Shown here piece by piece: positions 45,041 to 57,000 of a stretch of 64,000 bases of DNA (the first letter of the stretch is position 1; every line of letters begins with the position of its first letter). The notes below the pieces were generated by a model, which saw only the letters and a list, made by a program, of their open reading frames with translations, searched no databases and was not told the DNA's origin. The stretch is from Phorcus lineatus (taxonomy: Eukaryota; Mollusca; Gastropoda; Trochida; Trochidae). The position numbers and the translations under genes are program-made. The stretch spans positions 76,029,022-76,093,021 of the forward strand of contig OV121081.1 in the NCBI GenBank assembly GCA_921293015.1. The letters are read 5' to 3'.

Positions 45041-45290
45041 CCTCTGAATATATGGGTTCGAATATATGAATTTCTATGTCCTGTAAGGTTTGGGTGCAAT
45101 GCTACACAGAATTCCAGTGAAATACTACCCATGATTCGCTAGTTCAAGCCAATGTTTGCAGGTTTCACCGCAATGCATATCCACGATATTGGTGCGGGCT
45201 ACCTCCTTGCAATAATACTAGCAGCCGTGATACAAGTGAAATACTCTTGAAAACGGCGTTAAACAAAAAATCACCTCACCTCACCTAAAT
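45041..45290 (+). repeat. tRNA-derived SINE, copy 2
   Basis: Same orientation and body as the preceding copy: 'gtaaggtttgggtgcaatgc', 'tagttcaagccaatgtttgc', 'actagcagccgtgata', 'atactcttgaaaacggcgtt', with a (TCACC)n tail. Only a remnant of the box B region ('gggttcgaat', about 45054) remains. The two copies lie back to back, either by a nested or tail-targeted insertion or by tandem duplication. Confidence 0.82.
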
Positions 45291-46566
45291 ATATGTAGTT
45301 ATCCTTGAATACAAAATCTGTCGTGATGAAATGTGAGAAATATAATTCTTATCTTATCCTCGTTAAAATTAAATATGATAATATGCTTCAGTTTTCTCGT
45401 TAAATGATACATTATCAAAAGGTCACAGCTGTATTTCAAACCAGTATGCTTTACAGTTCCAGATGTATCACCTGAAGATACGTTTGTTCTTGCCAAAGGG
45501 ATGTACCTTTCCTATTGTATTGCAATTGCCGAGCGTTATTAAAACTACAAAGCTTCCGGATTGTGGTGTGACCAAACTTTAACATCCTATTCAAGTGAAG
45601 TAATTTGTTCACGTATTGTTTTCACCTATCACTCTCAGCCAATCTGACGTCAACTTCAGGAAAATTTATTAAAACAATATATAGATTAGAACACTAAAAA
45701 AGAATGTGTTCTCCTTTATTGTCAAAAGGATCCCCGCTGCCTTTAGAAATAAGTTGAACGTTCCAAGTATCCAATCAACTATATTCTTGCCTGATTTTTA
45801 AAATACATTATCTGCTGCTGATTTTAACAATTCGAAGTGTTCCTTAAATTCCTACCGTCTGACAGTATATTGAGCCAAATCTCTTGATGGGGCATTATCA
45901 CGTATTTTAAGATAAATAATGTTATATCATGGAAATGAAAATAAATGTTTCCAATTGCAAGGCAATGTGTTTTGATAAATATAGTAGTCTTAAAACAAGC
46001 GAATCATATTAAGTTTTAAGCTATGCGAATCCATTTCCCTACCTCAAATGATTATTACGTGTTCCAAGAAAAATGATCGCGACTAGTTTTTGCTACATAA
46101 TTGAATATGTCCTCTACAACTACGGAAATTCTGAAAATAATGCATTTGACATAAACTACTGTACTTAATAGGGGGAAATGTGAAGGAATAAATCTTTTAA
46201 AAAAAACCCGTGCTACTTCCCCCTTGGTTGTTTATATCCCGTCGAGCTCAACACGCGTATGAAAAAGAATAACTTAAAAACATAAGTAACACACAAACGA
46301 ATGTTGTCACGTTGTTGTTATGATTCTAATAAATCATGTAAAACCGCTCGTGATTTTAGATAAAGTACACTTATACTTCCTTCGTTATATCCTTATTTTC
46401 GTTGTTGAAATGACGTTTTTTGTACCCACATAAAAATTAAGCCAGTTGGGGTCCGAAATGAAATTATCAGACTCAATTTTTAAGGTTTCTTATCGATTTA
46501 ATCTTTCCATTTGCAAAATTAGTTACTTCATTTGGAAAACTTGTGTATCAGCAAATTTAAGATGTA
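45291..46566. other. Unassigned intergenic DNA
   Basis: AT-rich; no gene or repeat recognised. Confidence 0.45.
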
Positions 46567-47524
46567 CAGCTGCATACCGAAAGTTTGTTCACTTACCCCT
46601 GAATCGTAGTGCAAATATCATGTAATTTGGGTTTCGTTTCAGCGTCAATAGAATAACTTCAGCAAGACTGACCAGGGATCACTCATTGACCATATGTGAC
46701 ATAGCCATTCTTGAACTCATTTTGGGATTGTCTGGTCACTCGTGCAATAATTCGAATTTTGGCATAATGATATGGACAAAAGGGGTCACATTTTCGAAAT
46801 TCGATTTCTTTAAATGTCAAATAAAATGTTCCACATCCACTTGCTAAGATTAAAACCAACATAAATACATTGACTTTGTGCCAAGAAACAAACGTGGCTT
46901 AAGCTGATAACTTGTAAAGGATTTTATGGAGAAAAAGTCAATTTGACCTAGTCCACCGGCCACTAGGGGTCCCCATGCACCCCCCCCGAAACTAACTTAT
47001 TTTGAAGCCTTGACATGTCTATTATGCAAATTTGAGTGGTAACAGTGTGTAAACTGGGATGCAATATGTTATTTTTACATATTTCCTAAAGCCTAGAGTA
47101 TCATACGATGCATTTCAATTAGCAGGAGGCTCTATGGAATACATCTCTGTTCCAATGTCTGTTGTTCTTGTTGCTAATGAGAGTCATAGTTCGACTCTTG
47201 TGGATGGGAAGCTAGAGCCAGTGCGCTCTTCCTAGAGAGGATGATAATGATGGTTGTTGTGGTGTGTGGTGTATGTTGATGTTATTGATGATGATGCTCT
47301 CTCTTAAAACTATGATTTTGATAAATTGTTGATGTTCAAAAGCAGCTGAATCAAACAGTCATATTGAGATTGAAAATGAATAATTTGCAAGAATGTACTC
47401 TTTTACTACATGCCTGTGATGTGTGTAATGTGGAATCTTTCTTCTTTATACCCTTTAAATCTATCCCTTTAAATCCCCAATGATTTAGAAGTAAAACAAC
47501 ACATTCAAAATACAAAATTGTAAG

Positions 47525-48120
47525 TTTTTTCCAAGGCTGATTTCGTGTATTTCAATAATAGTAGATTAGTGGTAGGTCCCTTGGTTTGCTTTTGGACACT
47601 TAATTTGTGTGTTATAAGTACACATAAGTACACAAAAGGGTTACAAGTACTCAAAATTATACTCTCAGTGCAAATAATGTAAAATAAAATGATATACATT
47701 CACTTTATAGAAGAGAAAATAGTTTTTTCCCAAGGCCGAGTTGGTGTATTTCAATGATAGTAGATTAACGGTAGGTCCCTTGGTTTGCTTTTGGACACTT
47801 AATTTGTGTGTTATAAGTACACATAAGTAAACAAAAGGGTTACAAGTACTCATAATTTTATTCTCAGTGCAAATAATGTAAAATAAAGTGATATACATTA
47901 ACTGTAGAGAAGAGAAATATAGATTTTTTCCCAAGGCTGAGTTGGTGTATTTCAATGATAGTAAATTAACGGTAGGTCCCTTGGTTTGCTTTTGGACACT
48001 TAATTTGTGTGTTATAAGTACACATAAGTACACAAAAGGGTTACAAGTACTCATAATTCTACTCTCAGTGCAAATAATGTAAAATAAAAGGATATACATT
48101 AACTGTAGAGAAGAAAAAAT
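47525..48120 (+). repeat. Three ~200-bp tandem repeats
   Basis: Units begin near 47525, 47724 and 47924. The CCAAGGC landmark recurs at 47531, 47730 and 47931, giving periods of about 199 and 201 bases. The units are highly similar and contain 'taggtcccttggtttgcttt' and 'aagtacacataagta'. Because the period is close to a multiple of three, a spurious repetitive minus-strand frame (47665-48255) runs through the array. Confidence 0.9.
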
Positions 48121-48459
48121 AGAATTGTTACCGATCAAAGTCATGAATGATAAGTTTTTGTAACGGAAACCTAAAATTTCGTACAAATGACTCATGGTAG
48201 CTATCTGAAATGTCAATGGATTTAGTGACCTTCTAAACCTACATTTAGATACCAAGATTATGGTTCTATGATAATTAGAACCAAAGATATGGGGACATCC
48301 ACCTTTCGGTGTGACGCTTCAGAGAATAAGTGGCTGAGGGGGGTACCCATGGAAATATGTAAAAATGACACATTGCATCCCGGTTAAACACTGTTACCAC
48401 TCAAATTTGCATAACAGACATGTCAAGGCTTCAAAAAAAGGTTACTTCCGTTCTGCCAT

Positions 48460-48482
48460 GGGGGGGGGGGGGGGGGGGGGGG
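48460..48482 (+). repeat. 23-base poly-G tract
   Basis: An uninterrupted run of G at the inner-right edge of the nested element, partnered by a short C run at about 46979-46987. Such a tract can form G-quadruplexes and is prone to length errors in sequencing and assembly. Confidence 0.95.
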
Positions 48483-48709
48483 TGCACTAACCCCCTGGTC
48501 ACTTCAATGACCTGCCAAAACTGTTACGGTTACTTGTGGGGTACGATAAACGTTTGCCTTAAAGAAGAATGGATCTGCATATGTTTATTGAAGATTCAGT
48601 ATTATACGTTTCATTTTCGCAACGCTATGACACCTCAAAGAAATCTCAAATTACATGATATTTGCACTAGTATATTCAGGTATGTGAACAAACTTTTGGC
48701 ATGCAGCTG

Positions 48710-49276
48710 TACTTTTCGAGAGAAACGGACAAGAATGTTACCCGTCACCTGACATTAAATTATCAATGAGAGGATGAAATCGGGCCCTTAGTAATTATTT
48801 TGAACCGTCGAAAAGCTGTCATTTCACCTGACTACGGTCTCCTGTTGCATGTCTTTCCAATTCCCTCCCTTTACTGAGCTTTGCTCTATCTGATTGGCTT
48901 CATCCTAGTGAAAAATAACTTTAAATATTGCTGACAGCACGTTACATTCTACTCACGTACTCATCCAAATGATGACGTCGGATTCTTAAAAGTCAATTTA
49001 ATCATATTTTTAAACAAATTAAAATCCTTGACATCTTAAAACTTACTATTAAGCTTAAAACGAATATGTACGTCGAAGGTCCTAACTGACCTATGGTATT
49101 TGGTATCAAATAGTCACTTCAAATTTGTACATATTTTTAGCTCTCAAACTAAACACTTTCACTTATTTCTCTTGTACATATTCCTGTTCGTCTCTTGTGC
49201 AATATTGTAAGATACATGGTGTATATATCTGGAGAGGGCTTTTCTAAGTTGGATCACTGAAGGTCAAGGTTATATA
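48710..49276. other. Unassigned intergenic DNA
   Basis: AT-rich; no gene or repeat recognised. Confidence 0.45.
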
Positions 49277-49545
49277 TTGTTAACAACGAAGACATTTTTT
49301 GTCCGACCGATTGCAGGAAAACTATTTATCCCGATTCTTTTCAAATTTTGCACATGTCTTCTACTCTATTTGGCGAAATGGATTGCCACATTTCAAGCAA
49401 TTTCATGTTTTAAAAAAAATATTTACATATTTCAATGTTTTGTACTTAGTCATATCATAAAGTCAAAATTTGCCCGACTGATTACAGAGAGACAATTTAA
49501 CCGATTCCTTTCAAATCTTGCACATGTTTTCTACCCTTTTAGGAG
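49277..49545 (+). repeat. Diverged direct repeat, ~190-bp spacing
   Basis: The block 'ttgtccgaccgattgcagga' followed by 'ccgattcttttcaaattttgcacatgtcttctac' (49300-49368) recurs at about 49470-49540 ('ttgcccgactgattacagag' and following). A weaker third echo ('atttgtccgaccaagagttaca') is at 50310-50335. Non-coding. Confidence 0.65.
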
Positions 49546-51139
49546 GGTGTGACGCTGTTCGAGCCTGCCTCCTTTTGTCCGCCTTTCATCAAAATCGTTT
49601 TTATGAAATATCATCAATTATTGTATATATTGGAAGTACACACCATATGCGTTCCATTCATGTATCAATATACATAATATATATTTACATGAACTTTTAG
49701 AAGAGTTTGTCTTCTTTATGATAAGCTATTGTATGTTAATGTAACTCCGATAATAAGGGAGGTACACCCATTTTAGCATAGCCGAGAAACACAACTTGCC
49801 GTGTTGTCTCGGGATAGCTGAAAACGTACATGACTGGCCTTTGCGACCTTATTTTTTAGTCACTCAAGTATGTCTCTCATGGAACCGTTAAGACATGCCA
49901 GTGTTGATCTGTTCTGATTGATGTACTCTCGTGAAGACGGCAGTTATCCTGGTGTCCTGTTGTTTCAAGGTCTAAGTTGGCAATACGCTAGAGTGTTTGT
50001 CAGTTGGTTATTCACGGGTGGTTGACTCTAATTAGCTGTTGACTCTTGCTTATAAACTTACGGGTATGAGTTGTCGAACCATTTTATCGTTTTATACATT
50101 TTACAAATAAACCCTTTTATTCACTCACTACTTCTCTCTCATTTTTAGTTGATTATAAGTATAACCCGGATAAAGGGGTCTCGTCTAGGTTTAGATTTTG
50201 TTACACTGTGAGAGAGGGGTGCAATGCAAATTTTCAAGCAGTTTTGTGAATTTAGGAAATTTTTTACAGATTTCTATTTCTTGTAATTTCAGAATTTCAG
50301 AAGTTCAGAATTTGTCCGACCAAGAGTTACAGTTGTATGTAACAAGGGATATTGTGAATCCTTTCATATTTGTTTTAAATTTTAGTGTTTGAAACTGTGT
50401 TTTGAGATGACATCCACCAGAACAGAGAACAGACATCTGCTAGTAGTCTAAGTCAAGAAACTTCATGTTATGGGAAGTTTCAAGTAATTCAGTTGGTCTG
50501 GGATACACGGTCGGGGGTATTTGTGAGCCACGCTCACTTTATTGCTTGTTGTTTCTTCTGTTCACGGCTTTTGTCTAATACACTCCCAAATACGTCTTCA
50601 CTGTAGCATCACATGGCCAACAGAAATACAGGAACACTACCTTTTTTACTTCAACCTTTTCTCCCTGATCTGTCCACTCATCCACGTGCTGAATGGCTAC
50701 TATTTACCCACACACTCCACATTTGTGAGTTAGTGAGTAGGTTTGAACGAGTTGTCAGCAATATATGTACACGTAGTCACATCGGTATATATTGGCCATT
50801 TTCTGTTTAACGTTTTTATGGTGTGAATTTTGTAAGATTTTAAGTTGTTTTTCTTCATAAAGGCGATGATCAACATTCATAAAACACACTTATACGACCT
50901 CTGTGTCATGTGATACCCACCAGTAGCACGACGACATGATTTTCATTTTTTCCCTTTCTCAATATCAGTGAAAATGCAATGTGAAAAGTGCTAACTGTCA
51001 GATGCAGAAGTTCAGTATCGACTGGGTGCACTGAATATCTACAGTCAAAATTTTTAAATCTATTTTTCAAAATTTCACTTTCAACTTTCCTTTGAAACAC
51101 TTGTCAGCACGATTTTTCATAAATTCTCTTTATATCCCA
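49546..51139. other. Unassigned intergenic DNA
   Basis: AT-rich; no gene recognised. Confidence 0.45.
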
Positions 51140-51480
51140 TACAAAGCTTCCGAATGATAGACGCAAGGGCGATCAATTCTGGTGACCTTGATATTATTTT
51201 AACGTAACAGCGAAGCTTTTAATCGGCAGCAATGAAATCATTATGCTAAGTTCGTCAGCAATGAAATCTGTATACTTGGCTCGTCAGCAATGAAATCTGC
51301 ATGCATAGCTCGTCAGAAGTGAAACCTGCATGATAAGCTCGTAAATATTGAATCATGCATACTAATTTCGTAAGCGAATCATCTCAAGAACCATACATTA
51401 AATTCTCATCATAGTTTACCACAAAGCTTCTTCCTTCGGAGACGCAAGGCATGTCAAGTTTAATGACCTTTACGCTTTTT
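51140..51480 (+). repeat. 29-bp x 5 tandem repeat inside a direct duplication
   Basis: Five consecutive 29-base units occupy 51227-51371 (first unit 'cagcaatgaaatcattatgc...'; later units increasingly diverged). The array is flanked by a direct repeat: 'acaaagcttcc..gacgcaagg..tcaa...tgacctt' at about 51140-51200 and again at 51420-51475. No coding potential. Confidence 0.85.
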
Positions 51481-52559
51481 TAATTTTCCATGTTCATACC
51501 GAAGCCTTAAGTTATTTACCAAATAATCTTGCATCTTAACCTTATCAGTGGAATATCCCAAGACTATTTTGCTGGAGATACTCAGCCTGTTAACAAGCTT
51601 TGACACATGACGAAATCCATTTGGGTACGATGAGGAATTTTTGAGCACGGAAACCTGCATTTCCGGATTGTCTCTTCCATTTGACTTTTGTTTAGAGTTA
51701 TAGTTTTTATTTTTAATCACTGCATTAAACTATTTCTAGAGAATAAACTGAATTATTGTTGTTCTATAGAAGTACTTTTCATCCTTTAAATTTATGGCAT
51801 CATATTCTTAAAACCTAGCTCTAATCAGGGGTAAGAAGTTGGTTTGGCATTTTTGTAAAAATTAAACGTGAAACCGTTTTTTTTGTATTTTGTTATGTCA
51901 ATTTGAATTTTGAAAGGATGAAGATATTCTGAGCGAACATTTCTTACAATTCATGATATAGATTTCATTGTGATTTCTTTATTTGTTATGCATTGTCTGT
52001 CTTATTTCAAGAATACTTGGTTTGTTAAACCTCTTAGATCACGTCATCCATCTACATCATGGATGTTGTTCCTATCTTCATAATGAGTACACTAGAAAAT
52101 GACTTATCTGAACTTGTTATGGCCATGTCGTGTGTTGGAAATTATATTAACTCTCAACATTATACATATATTATCTTTGCTAGTTACACAGGATTCTACT
52201 TACAAAATAAATTAGTTGAAAGTAACATAATAATTCAAAGGTTACGAGTACTGTTTGAGTTTCCTTGCACATTACACCATTGCTTTTTGGGGATATTTCT
52301 TCGAATATTCTTCGTTATTTTTATTGTAAAATTTTGTTGTATCTACAAATGTATTTGTTTATAGTTATATTGACATCTATATACCTACATTATTATTTAG
52401 GGTAAAAAAGAGCGTTTTGATAGTTGTGAAGTTAACGTTTGAAGGTTTATCGAAATAATCAGTGCAGATGTTTAACACACCTTCTGATTTTGGAAAGTCT
52501 GTAAAACCACAGCCGTTGTTAATTCATGTTCCCAACGACATGGCCATTGACTTCTTGAA
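51481..52559. other. Unassigned intergenic DNA
   Basis: AT-rich; no gene recognised. Confidence 0.45.
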
Positions 52560-52875
52560 GATGTACACTGTATGTATCTTGAAGCAAGATTGGTAGGATA
52601 GAGTATGTACTGAGATGGGTTCAATACACTGAGTTAAGTACAAACCATTGATATCTGTTCTAGAAGATCGCTTCAAGCAATAATTATAGTATCACATCGC
52701 GTTGTGGAGATGGTAGAATCTGTTGGATAGCAATTGGTTTCATTGCCACACAAACCCATTAGAAAATGCCAGGAGGAATGTACCACCGCCAATCTACATA
52801 ATCACTGTAGGCTCAAAGCTTGTCGGGACCTTATGTAAACCAGTTTGCATGCATTTCCGTTATTGTGAACCCTCT
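52560..52875 (+). repeat. Dispersed repeat family D, copy 2
   Basis: Aligns with 32945-33245: 'gatgggttcaataca', 'gatcgcttcaagcaataa', 'gccaggaggaatgtaccaccgccaatc', 'gggaccttatgtaa', 'tttccgttattgtgaa'. Non-coding. Confidence 0.6.
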
Positions 52876-53029
52876 GTGACTTCAGTCCTATTGCTATTTT
52901 TTGGCCAAGGTGTAGTTTTCTTATACTATTAAAGCAGAAATCAATAATCACTTCAGACTACCGTTATTGCTAATGATATCGTAAAATTGTCCTTAATAAC
53001 AACGCGGTCAACATACATCTAATGGTATA

Positions 53030-54028
53030 GGGCAAACTGACCGAGGTTCGGACAGTGTATCGATTCAAATGTTTTGAAACTCTGCATTATAAAATATAAT
53101 TTGAATAATGTAAATATGAGCAAACCAAATTATCAAAAGGTAATATCTATTTTGGATTTCTATCTTAAAATGGTTCGGACAGTTTTGACCTAACTTCGGA
53201 CAGTTGCACATGATCTTCTCGCATGCGTCCCTAGCTTAAAATATTTATCAAAATGGTTTCAGACATTCCAAAACACGCAATGAGTAGTTCATGTACAATA
53301 ATATCAAGGTTTTTCGGAAACATGAATTAATTTGTCATCTGTACAGAGCATGCTTTCCGATGTTAAATTCTCCCAAAACTGCCGCATGCGTCGTTACAAA
53401 ATTATGACGTCACAATCAGTTTCGTAGGCATTTGACGCAAAACGCCGTACTCGCTAAACCGTAGCTTTTGAAAATGTATCACTTTGTGAAATATGTTAGT
53501 CGTATGTTATTGCATGTTTCCAGAACTTTTGTTGGTTGAATTACAGCACTACAAGTCCGTATAAGTGAAATATGATATGTGTCCGAACCATGGTCAAAAC
53601 TGTCCGAAGCAAGGTCATTTTGACATATTATCAATATCGTAACATTAACTTAAAGATCACCTTTATATATACCAATATTCAGCACGATATAACAATTTGG
53701 TTGTTTATCTTTGTTTATGGATACAGTTTAAAATGTTTTGGCGCTTCGTATATTTCTTAACCTGATAGTCAACATTTACGTTGAAACAAATATTTTGCCA
53801 ATTCCTTACATGGATCTATTATTTGTACATTATAGCAAAAAGCCGATGAGATATACTACCTTCGATCAATTGTCTATTTAATGAAACGAACAAATTGACA
53901 TACGAGAAATTCATATTTCAAAACAAATATATTGCCTACAATGCACTTATTATTGCGTCAGCTCCTAGTCAAAAGTGTCCGAAGTTTGGGCGACCTCGGG
54001 TGGTGTCCGAACCTCGGTCAATTTGCCC
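53030..54028. mobile_element. 1-kb TIR element with TA target duplication
   Basis: The left end GGGCAAACTGACCGAGGTTC (53030) is repeated in reverse complement at the right end (about 54003-54028), giving near-perfect inverted repeats of about 25 bp. TA dinucleotides flank both sides (53028-53029 and 54029-54030). Internally the word TGTCCGAA and its complement recur near both ends (53165-53205, 53580-53612, 53977, 54005) as subterminal repeats. No long ORF: a non-autonomous element with Tc1/mariner-type target choice, superfamily not established. Confidence 0.85.
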
Positions 54029-54030
54029 TA

Positions 54031-57000
54031 ATGATTCTGCCTTTAACTCTGTGAAAAGCAAAGAAATAGGTAGTCTTACAGATGTTATGATTCAAGTTTA
54101 CCTTCTTGAAAATAGCACCATAAGTGAGAATAAAGTACACATGATGATGGTGTTTATGTAACAATCCGAACAAGACAAGAATACAGCAAACAGCAAATGA
54201 ATTTCATTTAACTTAAAATCTAAAAATACAACCTATATTTAGGCATTATGCATGGCACAACATACTTGATTATGAAAGTATTTGGGGTTTGTTTAATAGT
54301 CGTAGCTACCACATTAGAGAATTCGTTATATATGTTTATATACTGCAAAAAACTGTCTGATAAAGTAGGTACAGAATGTACCTGCTCAAAACGTTTGCCA
54401 GACATAATTCAAATTCATCTTCTTTCTATCTACGTACATAATTAGATATTAGATCGAATGATAATGCCAGATGAGCCAATCAGTCACGAAAACCTCATTA
54501 AATAAATATAGTGAGCCAATACAAATTTGCTTGAATTTCACCATCTTCTCACGATTATTCATCCACATTATGTACATACATTTCATTGTAGTATCTCTAC
54601 TAAAGAAATGTATTCGACAATATACCTGACTTCCCTATAGTAAAAGGTTCGTGTGAAAACTTAAATCCGGTCAGTAACACATTTTGTTAGAATGCATTAT
54701 CCAAAAAAATAAAAAAGAAGAAAATGTGAGAAAATCGTGTGCACATATCACGTATGTGAGTAAATCGTGGCAAATTCTTATGCAATCTAGTTTAAACTAG
54801 CTGTAATAGTTTATGTCCAAGCACCGTTATTACAGCTAGCAGGCTTGAACATCAACCAATCAAAAGAGAGCTGGCCTAGGACTTCAAATTGCAGTTCAAT
54901 GCGATTGTTTCGTAATTCATGGGCACATCGATTACAAAATCCGATTATTATCGATATATCGCAGTTAATTTTGTTGATAAATATGATGGCAACCAATTCT
55001 TGTGGAATTATTAATGACGGAATATGTGTGTGTTGTTTATTTATTCATTTGTGCAAAGAAGATAACATATGAGGTTAGACAATTGTGAAGGATGAATATA
55101 GACATACGTAGGGTAAACATCAGCATGTGACTATGACCAAGATGCAAAAGAAGCTCTTCATTGATTGGTTCAAAGCTGACTTTCTGCCCTCATTTTTGAC
55201 TCTAGACTTAATGACAAATCATGACAGCTAGTTTTAATTAGATTAAATCTTATGTCTTATGTTTTCATTGCAGTATCAACTTCTTAGCATTTTTCTCAAC
55301 CGGTATTTTATTCCGAAGACACTTTGTTTTTACAGTGGGCATTCAAATTCAGTTTATCATAACAAAATGTAACCGATAATGTCAAATAATTCAAACACTT
55401 GACGAGTTATACAAAGAGTTTTTTCACAATAAATGATAATGTTTGTGTATGCGATGAATTTTTTATACATTACATTTAATTGGACTTTTTGTTATAATAA
55501 TTGCCTGACAAATCCTATCTTGTTGTATATTTGTTTAAGGTTAAATCATACTCGCCTAGTCAAAAAGGTTAGGCCTAGGTCATTAAACAAATAATTTTAT
55601 TGCACCGGAAAAACACAAACGCTTTTCTGTGTATCAAGTAACACCAGCGATGGAGTAATAGGAAACACAAATTCATGTAACAATGCCATTTATTCAACAA
55701 ATACATTTTACAAACCGTTTTTGCTTGTAAACGACACGACTGAGAAGAAGATGGTGGCATTAGCTGCCCGAAAGGCCCAATGGTACACGCTTGATGCAAA
55801 AGTCACACACCCGAACACATGAACGTAACCATTGTTTTCCCTAAAAGATTACTCAAGTCATTTCTTCCTAAGTAACACCTGAGAGTAACATGAGATCCAC
55901 GTGTAGGTTCTATTAAAATTTCCATCATTGAAAATTTCCAAACTGAAACCTCTTTTGAATGACGTTTTTATTATCTTCGCGACTTGTAAGAAAATGTGTG
56001 CATCTCGAAGGAGAAGGAACATTAGTTAGTTATAATATGGAATACTGAAAGAGGCCGTATTTCTTGTTGAAACTATGCGAATAGCACAACCAACCTCTGT
56101 ATTCCCAGATATATAGTGTACTTGCTGCAGGATCGACGCAGGAAGTAATGACTTATGTAACCTCTGTTAGTAAAGAACGGAACATAACAATGAAACGCTT
56201 TAGCATAAGCAAACTAAACGCATGAAAATTAAATTTGTTTCCTTTCATTTCGGGCAAAATGTCATGTCTGAAGTGTTTGAATTTTTCCTGAAATTAAGTC
56301 TTTACATAATTCTTTGACTCGAGCCCGACACAAAGAGTCATTTAATCTTAAATCTCAAATTAACGATTAAAACTTTGAAACAACTTTAAATGACCAAATA
56401 ATTGAAAAACAACTTAAAGTTGGTCATATCTCTATAAAATTTACATCTAAAAATTAATCTTGTTTTTTTACCTGTAACAAAGAATTGTCTTACGTCTACT
56501 AATAAGAGAAAGATATTTACTACCTGTTTTCGAGAATTACTGGTAACATACATGTATGCAAAGTATAACAGATAACAAATAACGGATTACGCAGCACAGA
56601 ATAGAAACCGAACCTTATAGTCAATTATTGATAACGGACTCAAATAGCAGAAACGCGTCTTATTTTTGAGCAAAATTGTAAGGCATCAACAACATCACAA
56701 AACGAAAACCTGATTTCTTTCACATTTCAGGTCTTTCTGGTTGATAACGAAGTCCTTTGACAAAGGGAGATCGATACTCATATTCATCTCGAACACTGCA
56801 TGGGATGATGAAGCCATATATATTAAAATATTCAAAGATACTGTAGTTGTATTCAGAATAAAACTGCTGACATGAATTTATTTTAAAAACCTGAAAGCAC
56901 ACAGTTACGCTTTAAACAGGCATCATAACCGACATTTTACATGGTTCTAGTATCGTTAAGAATCTCGAAAAAATTAGACATATCAAGTAGCGAGTCCAAA

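Larger units (their letters stand above)
46960..48505. mobile_element. Long-TIR element nested in family A copy
   Basis: About 100 bases at 46987-47090 are repeated in reverse complement at 48350-48451 ('gaagccttgacatgtct.ttatgcaaatttgagtgg' and 'ggatgcaat'). Beyond them the two arms continue in poly-C (46980s) and poly-G (48460-48482) and weak similarity. No transposase ORF; the interior holds three ~200-bp tandem units and a TGATGATG patch (about 47275-47300). It is a non-autonomous foldback-like element of unknown superfamily. The exact outer edges are uncertain. Confidence 0.7.
46567..48709 (-). mobile_element. Family A TIR element in reverse orientation, interrupted
   Basis: Outer inverted ends are CAGCTGCATACCGAAAGTTT at 46567 and its partner closing with CAGCTG at 48704-48709. 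Both are flanked by TA, the cleanest target duplication of the family. The left 380 bases are the reverse complement of the right half of 20914-21540, and the right 220 bases that of its left half. About 1.5 kb of other DNA (next entry) splits the element in the middle. Confidence 0.83.

Noticed and set aside
47665..48255. 196-residue minus-strand open frame with a repeated 67-residue pattern
   Set aside because: It reads through three ~200-bp DNA tandem units whose period is near a multiple of three. The repeated hydrophobic peptide is a by-product of the array, with no family resemblance or start context.
51227..51371. CRISPR-like array
   Set aside because: The 29-base units are directly adjacent with no spacers and diverge progressively. 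The genome is animal; this is an ordinary minisatellite.
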